Shown piece after piece: positions 1 to 5,421 of a stretch of DNA of 6,780 bases. How positions within the stretch are numbered: position 1 is the first letter of the stretch; every line of letters starts with the position of its first letter. Made by a program: the position numbers and the translations under genes. The notes under the pieces were generated by a model that saw nothing but the letters and a program-made list of their open reading frames with translations, was not told where the DNA came from and searched no databases. The DNA is from an uncultured Collinsella sp. (lineage in GTDB: Bacteria > Actinomycetota > Coriobacteriia > Coriobacteriales > Coriobacteriaceae), in NCBI GenBank assembly GCA_900765185.1, contig CAAFQT010000279.1:1-6780 (forward strand). The letters run 5' to 3'.

Positions 1-16
1 GACGCTCTTCCGATCT
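1..16 (+). other. Illumina adapter remnant (assembly artefact)
   Basis: The first 16 bases, GACGCTCTTCCGATCT, are identical to the 3' end of the standard Illumina TruSeq read-1 adapter. An exact 16-base match located precisely at the sequence edge is very unlikely to be genomic. It is best read as untrimmed adapter at a contig end. The true genomic sequence probably starts at about base 17. Confidence 0.93.
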
Positions 17-165
17 TTTAGCCCGCGGGCGAGGACGCCGGCAGGCGGCCGAAGCCGGCGCGTATTTGCGAAGCAAATACGCGGATTCTCCGCGCAAAGC
101 CTCGACTAGATATAGACGCGATGCCGATCGTACTGCAGCCTGCCGTGCCCCGCATCAACGCAGGG
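17..165. other. GC-rich non-coding stretch with packed hairpins
   Basis: No convincing gene is present. The frame open from about 18 to 248 gives an arginine- and alanine-rich product with no ribosome-binding site and no recognisable family. Another frame open from 17 to the TAG at 107-109 could be the tail of a gene lost at the contig end, but it matches nothing I recognise. What is visible is structure: a perfect GCCCGCGGGC palindrome at 21-30, GCCGGC at 37-42 and again at 54-59, a long hairpin at 59-83, and an overlapping hairpin at 80-94. Because adapter sequence abuts this stretch, part of it could also be chimeric. Confidence 0.5.
59..83. repeat. 11-bp perfect inverted repeat, 3-base loop
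   Basis: CGCGTATTTGC at 59-69 pairs without mismatch with its reverse complement at 73-83, leaving a GAA loop. A second stem, CGCGGA at 80-85 with TCCGCG at 89-94, shares bases 80-83, so the two hairpins cannot form together on one strand. No T-run follows on either strand, so this is not a typical intrinsic terminator. It may be a repeated extragenic palindrome. Confidence 0.75.
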
Positions 166-366
166 TGAGACGCGCTTTCCCAATGGCAGCCCAGGCGGAA
201 AGCGCGTCCCGGAATCCGCGCTCAGACTGGGACGTAGTTTCCGGATGACACATCAAGCGGAAAGCGCATCCCGGAATCTAAGCTCGACATGGGATTCATT
301 TTCCTGATGACGGGCTCAGCGGAAAATGAGACCCGGAATTTGCTCTGAGAACGGGACACACTTTCC
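166..366. repeat. 62-bp-period tandem array of imperfect palindromes
   Basis: Two alternating blocks repeat with an exact 62-base period. Block A (TGGGAC...TTTCC type) begins at 166, 228, 290 and 352. Block B (GCGGAAA...TCCCGGAAT type) begins at 195, 257 and 319. Each B is roughly the reverse complement of the preceding A, so each A-B pair can form a hairpin of about 14 bp with a 16-base loop: 167-180 with 197-210 pairs at 13 of 14 positions, and 291-304 with 321-334 at 12 of 14. The middle pair, 229-242 with 259-272, is weaker (about 10 of 14 plus one wobble). The outer stem bases are constant, while the inner bases change together in the first and third units. This looks like selection on a hairpin. 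It lies directly upstream of the patatin-family gene, with no open frame and no CRISPR-like unique spacers. Confidence 0.85.
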
Positions 367-453
367 GCTTCACCTGCCGCCTCGAAAAACCCATGCGCTC
401 GCCATCCCAAAACTGGGTAGAAGAAAGCCAAAACGCAATCGCAGGAGGTCAAC

Positions 454-1332
454 ATGACTGCAGAAGATAAGGCAAAGAACGCTGGCAAGGTCGCGTTCGT
501 TTTGGAGGGCGGTAGTTTTCGCGGGCAGTTTACTGCGGGCGTGCTCGACGTTCTCATGGAGGCCGGCGTCGAGATTCCGGCGGTGTACGGCGTGTCGGCC
601 GGTGCCCTCAACGGCGTGAACTACAAGTCGCACCAGATCGGCCGTGCCAACCGCATCAACCTGGCTTTCTGCAATGACAACCGCTTCATGGGCGCCGCAT
701 CGTTTGCGTCCACGGGCTCTATTGTGGGTTACGACTTTATCTTCAACGATGTCCAGGACCGCCTAGATCCCTTTGACAACGAGACGTTCGACGCAAGCCC
801 CATCGAGATGTACGCCGTCGCGACGGACATGCTTTTTGGAACCGCCACGTACCTGCCGGTCAAAAGCGCCGTACTTGACCTCGACGCTGTTCGCGCCTCG
901 ACGTCGCTGCCGCTGGTGACGCCGCCGGTCGAGATTGACGGGCACAAATACGTCGACGGCGGCGTGGCCGATTCGGTCCCCATCGAGCACGTGCTGGAGG
1001 AGGCGGGCTTCGACCGTGCGGTCGTCATCGTCACCCAAGACCGTTCGTACGAAAAGAAACCCTACGAGTTTATGCCGGCCGCGCGTGCGCGTTATGCCGA
1101 CTACCCCTACCTGCTCGAGGCCATCGAGACGCGCCACGACCGCTACAACATCCAGCGCATGCATCTGTGGAAGTATGAGCGCGAGGGCCGCGCGCTGGTC
1201 GTCGCTCCGCAAAAGCCGGTCGAGGTCGGCCATGTTGAGCACGATCCGGCAAAGCTGCTCGACCTGTATATTCAGGGCCGCCAGGAGGCAAAGCGCTTGC
1301 TCGCGGAAATCCAGGAGTTTGTTGAGCGCTAG
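454..1332 (+). CDS. Patatin-like phospholipase family protein
   Basis: Predicted cytoplasmic serine lipid acyl hydrolase of 292 residues. Visible patatin features in order are the glycine-rich oxyanion loop LEGGSFRG (residues 17-24), the nucleophile elbow GVSAG with Ser48, and the catalytic DGG with Asp168 in YVDGGVADSVP. Together Ser48 and Asp168 make the family's Ser-Asp dyad. The part after about residue 190 resembles the C-terminal extension of the YjjU-like bacterial patatins (DUF6363-type), by recollection. No signal peptide or membrane segment is seen. ATG 454 follows AGGAGG (443-448) at a 5-base spacing, which fixes the start. The gene stands alone: repeats lie upstream, and the next gene has its own promoter. 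No intrinsic terminator is visible after the TAG. The substrate is unknown, and the family includes phospholipases A and general esterases. Confidence 0.92.
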   Translation: MTAEDKAKNAGKVAFVLEGGSFRGQFTAGVLDVLMEAGVEIPAVYGVSAGALNGVNYKSHQIGRANRINLAFCNDNRFMGAASFASTGSIVGYDFIFNDVQDRLDPFDNETFDASPIEMYAVATDMLFGTATYLPVKSAVLDLDAVRASTSLPLVTPPVEIDGHKYVDGGVADSVPIEHVLEEAGFDRAVVIVTQDRSYEKKPYEFMPAARARYADYPYLLEAIETRHDRYNIQRMHLWKYEREGRALVVAPQKPVEVGHVEHDPAKLLDLYIQGRQEAKRLLAEIQEFVER

Positions 1333-1395
1333 CGCCGCAACACTACGGCCCGTGGATGACATGTGCAGAAACTCTGGTCGGAGCCAAAATACCTG

Positions 1396-1423
1396 TTGAC
1401 TCGTACGGCGAGCGGGGTAATAT
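1396..1423 (+). promoter_or_regulatory. Promoter of the rplM-rpsI operon
   Basis: The -35 hexamer TTGACT (1396-1401) and the -10 hexamer TAATAT (1418-1423) are separated by 16 bases. This is close to the consensus for the housekeeping sigma factor and is the best promoter in the window. Transcription would start near 1430, leaving a leader of about 60 bases before rplM. Confidence 0.75.
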
Positions 1424-1434
1424 GGACGGGTTAC

Positions 1435-1460
1435 TTGCAGAGCCCCGTGAATCTCTGTAA
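1435..1460 (+). promoter_or_regulatory. Hairpin in rplM 5' leader
   Basis: TTGCAGAG (1435-1442) pairs with CTCTGTAA (1453-1460): 8 bp including one G-U, closing a 10-base loop. It begins a few bases after the predicted transcription start and ends 17 bases before the rplM ribosome-binding site. L13 represses its own operon through the mRNA leader in other bacteria, so this is a plausible autoregulatory element. Only the hairpin is seen; the function is inference. Confidence 0.4.
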
Positions 1461-1489
1461 CAACACGTACTGTACATGGAGGAGTCTAA

Positions 1490-1933
1490 GTGATTTCGAA
1501 ATCGACTCACTACGCCAAGCAGGGCGAGGTCCAGCGCAACTGGGTTCTCGTCGACGCCGATGGTGCTGTCCTGGGCCGTCTTGCCACCCAGATCGCAATG
1601 ATCCTGCGCGGTAAGAACAAGCCCCAGTTCACGCCCAACAGCGACTGCGGCGACTTCGTTGTCGTCATCAACGCCGGTAAGGTCCAGCTTACCGGCAACA
1701 AGGCCGACACGAAGACCTATTATCGCCACAGCGGCTACAACGGCGGCCTCAAGGCTGAGAGCTTCCGCCAGGCTATGGAGAAGCACCCGGAGAAGGTCAT
1801 CGAGCGCGCCGTTCGCGGCATGCTGCCCAAGACCACCCTCGGCCGTGCCCAGATGACCAAGCTTAAGGTCTACGCTGGTGCCGAGCATCCGCATGCTGCC
1901 CAGAACCCCACGAAGATTGAGCTGGAGGCTTAA
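1490..1933 (+). CDS. rplM: 50S ribosomal protein L13 (uL13)
   Basis: Structural protein of the large ribosomal subunit that binds 23S rRNA and assembles early. The 147-residue product spans the usual family length (about 142-150). It shows the N-terminal WVLVDADGAVLGRLAT block, the central KTYYRHSGYNGG segment (HSGYPGG in many homologues) and the RGMLP signature at residues 109-113. The start is GTG at 1490, chosen because GGAGG (1478-1482) sits 7 bases upstream and the protein aligns from here. Six bases before this, ATG 1476 opens a 5-codon frame in another phase whose TGA overlaps the GTG start. The gene is first in an operon with rpsI, two bases apart, which is the near-universal arrangement in bacteria. 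Confidence 0.98.
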   Translation: MISKSTHYAKQGEVQRNWVLVDADGAVLGRLATQIAMILRGKNKPQFTPNSDCGDFVVVINAGKVQLTGNKADTKTYYRHSGYNGGLKAESFRQAMEKHPEKVIERAVRGMLPKTTLGRAQMTKLKVYAGAEHPHAAQNPTKIELEA

Positions 1934-1935
1934 AG

Positions 1936-2331
<396 letters not shown>

Positions 2332-2361
2332 GGTTTTATCTCCTTTCGAGATACAATGTAC

Positions 2362-2405
2362 AAGCGGGGCCTGCCGATTCCTCGGCGGGTCCCGCTTTTC
2401 TTTTT
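2362..2405 (+). terminator. Intrinsic terminator of rplM-rpsI
   Basis: AAGCGGG (2362-2368) pairs with CCCGCTT (2391-2397). The stem continues inward through 2369-2376 with 2383-2390, including two wobble pairs, to a 6-base loop at 2377-2382. The run TTTTCTTTTT follows at 2396-2405. The 15-bp stem with a T-tract is a textbook intrinsic terminator and separates the ribosomal operon from glmM. A smaller 6-bp hairpin (2337-2342 with 2348-2353) precedes it. Confidence 0.92.
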
Positions 2406-2454
2406 CGACTAGGGTAGGCGGTTGCATATCGCCTGCTAGGGAAGGAGCGATCCT

Positions 2455-3792
2455 ATGCCCCAGAACATCTTCGGTACCGACGGCGTCCGTGGCGTCGCCA
2501 ATGCCGACCTCTCGTGCGACCTCGCGTTTCGCTTGGGCCGCGCGGCGACCAAGTTTCTTGGTCCGGACATCTGCATCGGCCGTGACACGCGCCTTTCGGG
2601 CACCATGCTCGAGAGCGCTCTGACCGCCGGCATTATGGCCGAGGGCGGCCGCCCGCATTGCTGCGGCGTCATCCCCACGCCTGCCGTGGCGCTGCTCACC
2701 GTTCAGAACGAGCTCGATGGCGGCATCGTTATCTCCGCTTCGCATAATCCGCCGGAGTTCAACGGCATCAAGTTCTTTAGCCGCAAGGGTATGAAGCTCC
2801 CCGATGCTGTCGAGGAAGAGATCAGCGCCTGGGTCATGTCCGAGGAAGCCATGGCTGCCGACACGCTGCCGACCGGTGCCGGCGTGGGCCACATCATCAA
2901 GATGAAGGACGCCCGCAAGGCATACGTCGACCACGCCATCGATACGCTCGATGGCCTGAGGCTCGATGGCCTAGTCGTTGCCGTCGACTGCGGCCATGGC
3001 GCTTCTTGCCAGACTACGCCCGCCGCGCTGCAGCGCCTGGGTGCCACGGTTCATGCCATCAACACCGATTATTGCGGCACCGACATCAATGTCGAGTGTG
3101 GCTCTACGCACCTCGAGCCCCTGCGCGAGCTCGTGCTGCGCACCCATGCTGACATCGGTCTGGCCCACGACGGCGACGCCGACCGCGTACTGTTCGTGGA
3201 CAGCGAGGGCAACGAGATCGATGGCGACTACATCCTGGCTATCTGCGGTTCTGACCTCGCCGCTCGCGGCAAGCTCGCCAACTCCGAGATCGTCTCGACC
3301 GTCATGTGCAACCTGGGCTTCTCCATCGCAATGAAGGAGCAGGGCTTTGAGATGGTCCAGACCGCCGTGGGCGACCGCTATGTTCTTGAGCGCATGCTCG
3401 AGGACGGTGCTGTTATCGGTGGCGAGCAGTCCGGCCACATCATCTTCCTGGAGCACAACACCACCGGCGACGGTCTGGTGACGGCTCTGCAGCTGCTGGC
3501 CGTGCTCAAGCGCACCGGCCGTACCCTTACCGACCTTGCCGGCATCATGAAGAAGTACCCGCAGGTGCTCGTCAACGTGCATTCGGACAACAAGGCCGGC
3601 CTGGACGATTGCCAGCCCATTTGGGACGCCGTCGCTGCCGCCGAGAAGGAGCTTAACGGTCGCGGCCGCATCTTGGTGCGCCCGAGCGGTACCGAGCCGC
3701 TGGTTCGCGTTATGGCCGAGGCGGAGACGCATGAGCTGACCCAGCGCGTTGTTGACGATATCGTCGAGGTTGTCAAGCGCGAACTTCCCTAA
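2455..3792 (+). CDS. glmM: Phosphoglucosamine mutase
   Basis: Cytoplasmic enzyme that interconverts glucosamine-6-phosphate and glucosamine-1-phosphate, a committed step towards UDP-GlcNAc, peptidoglycan and other cell-wall sugars. The 445 residues match the family (about 445-450). Motifs in order are the N-terminal FGTDGVRG (residues 6-13), the phosphoserine loop ISASHNP with catalytic Ser96, the Mg-binding loop DGDADR at 239-244, the sugar-binding GGEQSGH, and the phosphate-binding RPSGTEP from Arg409. FGTDGVRG and the length favour GlmM over other phosphohexomutases. ATG 2455 follows AAGGAG (2442-2447) at 7 bases. The gene lies after the ribosomal terminator and so needs its own promoter; none is clear in 2406-2441. 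No terminator follows, so transcripts may continue into the EIIA gene 71 bases downstream. Confidence 0.97.
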   Translation: MPQNIFGTDGVRGVANADLSCDLAFRLGRAATKFLGPDICIGRDTRLSGTMLESALTAGIMAEGGRPHCCGVIPTPAVALLTVQNELDGGIVISASHNPPEFNGIKFFSRKGMKLPDAVEEEISAWVMSEEAMAADTLPTGAGVGHIIKMKDARKAYVDHAIDTLDGLRLDGLVVAVDCGHGASCQTTPAALQRLGATVHAINTDYCGTDINVECGSTHLEPLRELVLRTHADIGLAHDGDADRVLFVDSEGNEIDGDYILAICGSDLAARGKLANSEIVSTVMCNLGFSIAMKEQGFEMVQTAVGDRYVLERMLEDGAVIGGEQSGHIIFLEHNTTGDGLVTALQLLAVLKRTGRTLTDLAGIMKKYPQVLVNVHSDNKAGLDDCQPIWDAVAAAEKELNGRGRILVRPSGTEPLVRVMAEAETHELTQRVVDDIVEVVKRELP

Positions 3793-3822
3793 TGGCCAAA
3801 AACGGGTGCCAAGTGGTAAACT
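3793..3822 (+). promoter_or_regulatory. Possible promoter for the EIIA gene
   Basis: TGGCCA (3793-3798) and TGGTAAACT (extended -10, hexamer 3817-3822) lie 18 bases apart. The match is modest, about 4 of 6 in each hexamer, helped by the TG before the -10. It would give transcription starting near 3829, about 35 bases before the start codon. Confidence 0.35.
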
Positions 3823-3863
3823 GACAAGGTTATTTTGATTGATTGGTATGTCCGAGGGGGAGC

Positions 3864-4361
3864 ATGTTCACTAAAGTCCTAAGGTCTTTTGGTATGCGTG
3901 GTCGAGTCCTTACGCTGGATGCTCCCATCTCGGGCGATGTCATTCCGTTGTCCGAGGTCAATGACCAGACGTTTGCCACCGGCCTTTTGGGCCAGGGCGT
4001 GGCGATTCAGCCTACTGGCACGCGCGTGATTGCGCCGGCAGACGCCAAGGTCGAGGCCATTTTTCCCACTGGACACGCCGTTGCGCTTAACACGGTCGAT
4101 GGTCTGGACGTGCTCATCCACGTTGGTTTGGACACTGTTCAGCTCGAGGGCAAGCACTTTACCGTACATGCGCAAGTGGGTGACATCGTCCATAAGGGCG
4201 ATGTGCTCATCGAGTTCGATCGCGAGGCAATTGCTGCCGAGGGCTACGATGTGACTGTTCCCATCTTGGTGTGCAACTCCGTTGAGTTCTCGAGCATCAA
4301 GGGTTCCGTTGGCGAGCATGTTGAGGAGATGGACCAACTCATCGTCGCTCGCGAGCGCTAG
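3864..4361 (+). CDS. crr: PTS glucose-type EIIA component (standalone)
   Basis: Soluble phosphocarrier that takes phosphate from HPr and passes it to a sugar-specific EIIB. In many bacteria it also reports sugar status to regulators. It has 165 residues, like EIIA-Glc of E. coli (169). Visible features are the APISGDVIPLSEV N-terminal block (residues 20-32), APADAKVEAIFPTGHA with His71, and the active site VLIHVGLDTVQLEG with His86, the expected phosphorylated histidine. The frame is open upstream to a TTG at 3843, but ATG 3864 has a GA-rich ribosome-binding site immediately before it (3854-3862) and gives the family length, so it is preferred. ATG 3894 is a weaker alternative. No EIIB or EIIC domain is fused or adjacent, so it must serve membrane permeases encoded elsewhere. 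The neighbours glmM and nagB suggest amino-sugar or glucose uptake. Confidence 0.93.
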   Translation: MFTKVLRSFGMRGRVLTLDAPISGDVIPLSEVNDQTFATGLLGQGVAIQPTGTRVIAPADAKVEAIFPTGHAVALNTVDGLDVLIHVGLDTVQLEGKHFTVHAQVGDIVHKGDVLIEFDREAIAAEGYDVTVPILVCNSVEFSSIKGSVGEHVEEMDQLIVARER

Positions 4362-4632
4362 TGAGCGCGCTCGGCCTTTAGCCTACAATTCAAACACGTT
4401 TACGGAGGGCGCCCTTGAAAGAGGACGCCCTCCGTGGCAAGATGAGATTTGTCCGAAGCTAAACAGCTTTGGGTCACCGTGGACGGGCAGGGGCCTCGAC
4501 GCGGCTAGACACGAGACACATACATTACGCGACCTCGCCCTGGTGGCCGCACACGTTGGTTGCGGCCGACGCGGGCCGCGGGCAAGTGCTTGTAAGGGAG
4601 CCTTGCCTCTCTTGTACGAGAAAGGACGCGTA
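4362..4632 (+). promoter_or_regulatory. Long hairpin-rich leader upstream of nagB
   Basis: There are 271 bases between the EIIA gene and nagB with no credible gene. A good -10 hexamer, TACAAT (4384-4389), lacks a clear -35; transcription would start near 4396 and leave a leader of about 237 bases. Possible hairpins in order are: 4402-4411 with 4426-4435 (10 bp perfect), continued by CCTT/GAGG around a GAAA tetraloop (4417-4420); 4452-4460 with 4465-4473 around AAAC (4461-4464), with wobbles; 4545-4551 with 4561-4567 (7 bp perfect); 4581-4586 with 4602-4607 (6 bp perfect); and 4608-4611 with 4618-4621, right before the nagB ribosome-binding site. No T-run follows the first stem, so it is not a simple terminator. 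I matched it to no known riboswitch. A regulatory leader is inference. Confidence 0.55.
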
Positions 4633-5361
4633 ATGAAGATCATTAAAGCTAAAGACTACGAGGATATGAGCCGCAAGGCCGCCAATATCATCTCGGCCCA
4701 GGTTATCCTCAAACCCGATTGCGTGCTGGGCCTTGCCACCGGCTCCACCCCGATTGGCGCCTACAAGCAGCTCGCCGCTTGGTACGAGAAGGGCGACGTC
4801 GACTTTGCCGAGGTCAGCACCTACAACCTGGACGAGTATCGCGGCCTTTCGCACGACGATCCCCAGAGCTATCACTACTTTATGCGTGAGAACTTCTTCG
4901 ATCACATCAACATCGACCTGAACAACACGCATGTGCCCGACGGTTCCAACCCCGACGCCGCCGCTGCCTGCTCTGAGTACGACAAGATCGTCGCCGCCGC
5001 CGGTTACCCGGATCTGCAGCTGCTCGGCATTGGCAACAACGGCCACATCGGCTTCAACGAGCCCGATGACCACTTTTCCAAGGGCACGCACTGCGTCGAC
5101 CTCACCGAGAGCACCATTCAGGCCAACAGCCGCCTGTTCGACAGCATCGACGACGTTCCCCGTCAGGCCTACACCATGGGTACCCAGACCATCATGTATG
5201 CCCGCATGATCCTGGTCGTCGCCAACGGCGAGGCCAAGGCTCAGGCCGTGCATGACATGTGCTACGGTCCGGTTACGCCCGCGTGCCCGGCTTCGATCCT
5301 GCAGCTGCACACCAACTGCGTTGTCGTTGCCGACGAGGCCGCCCTTTCGCTCTGCGAGTAG
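4633..5361 (+). CDS. nagB: Glucosamine-6-phosphate deaminase
   Basis: Cytoplasmic enzyme that converts glucosamine-6-phosphate and water to fructose-6-phosphate and ammonia, the last step of amino-sugar catabolism. It has 242 residues, the short form common in Gram-positive bacteria (E. coli 266). Features are the phosphate-binding loop LATGSTP (residues 34-40), NLDEYRGL with Asp67 as the expected proton carrier, and GIGNNGHIGFNEP with His138 and Glu143. Residue 136 is Asn where E. coli has catalytic Asp141; to my recollection this is usual in the short form. ATG 4633 follows AAAGGA (4621-4626) and gives the normal N-terminus MKIIKAKDYEDM. The frame stays open back to 4282, but that extension has no homology-like sequence and overlaps the EIIA gene. 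NagB competes with GlmM for the same substrate. Confidence 0.97.
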   Translation: MKIIKAKDYEDMSRKAANIISAQVILKPDCVLGLATGSTPIGAYKQLAAWYEKGDVDFAEVSTYNLDEYRGLSHDDPQSYHYFMRENFFDHINIDLNNTHVPDGSNPDAAAACSEYDKIVAAAGYPDLQLLGIGNNGHIGFNEPDDHFSKGTHCVDLTESTIQANSRLFDSIDDVPRQAYTMGTQTIMYARMILVVANGEAKAQAVHDMCYGPVTPACPASILQLHTNCVVVADEAALSLCE

Positions 5362-5393
5362 CGCGAATCCTGCACCTCGACATAGCCTTGCCT

Positions 5394-5421
5394 AAGGCCT
5401 CCGCTTTGCGGGGGCCTTTTT
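5394..5421 (+). terminator. Intrinsic terminator of nagB
   Basis: AAGGCCTCCGC (5394-5404) pairs with 5408-5418 (11 bp, one G-T) around a TTT loop, followed by TTTTT (5417-5421, the first two T bases also pairing). It begins 32 bases after the nagB stop and closes that transcription unit. Confidence 0.92.

Noticed and set aside
153..168. cDNA (SMART-type) primer remnant
   Set aside because: ATCAACGCAG matches part of that primer, but the following bases diverge and a 10-base match inside the sequence is weak.
66..248. 60-codon frame in the upstream region
   Set aside because: TTG start, no ribosome-binding site, arginine-rich product typical of GC-rich non-coding sequence, and it runs through the palindromic array.
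166..366. CRISPR array
   Set aside because: Period and palindromes are suggestive, but the segments between the blocks are themselves similar between units, so there are no unique spacers, and no cas gene is near.
2352..2357. Promoter for glmM at TACAAT
   Set aside because: No -35 at the right distance, and the strong rpsI terminator lies between it and glmM.
3843..3863. Longer EIIA beginning at TTG 3843
   Set aside because: No ribosome-binding site before it, the GA-rich site lies inside the extension, and ATG 3864 gives the normal family N-terminus.
4402..4435. Terminator between the EIIA gene and nagB
   Set aside because: The hairpin is strong but no T-tract follows on either strand.
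4503..4512. DasR/NagR-type GntR operator
   Set aside because: Only the CTAGAC core is shared with the known TGGTCTAGACCA-type site, and the flanks do not match.
4381..4620. tRNA, SRP RNA, 6S RNA or RNase P RNA in the nagB leader
   Set aside because: None of the conserved core sequences of these RNAs could be found, and the ends of the region do not pair.
4282..4632. 117-residue N-terminal extension of NagB
   Set aside because: The frame is open, but it overlaps the EIIA gene, shows no family similarity, and ATG 4633 has its own ribosome-binding site and the normal NagB N-terminus.
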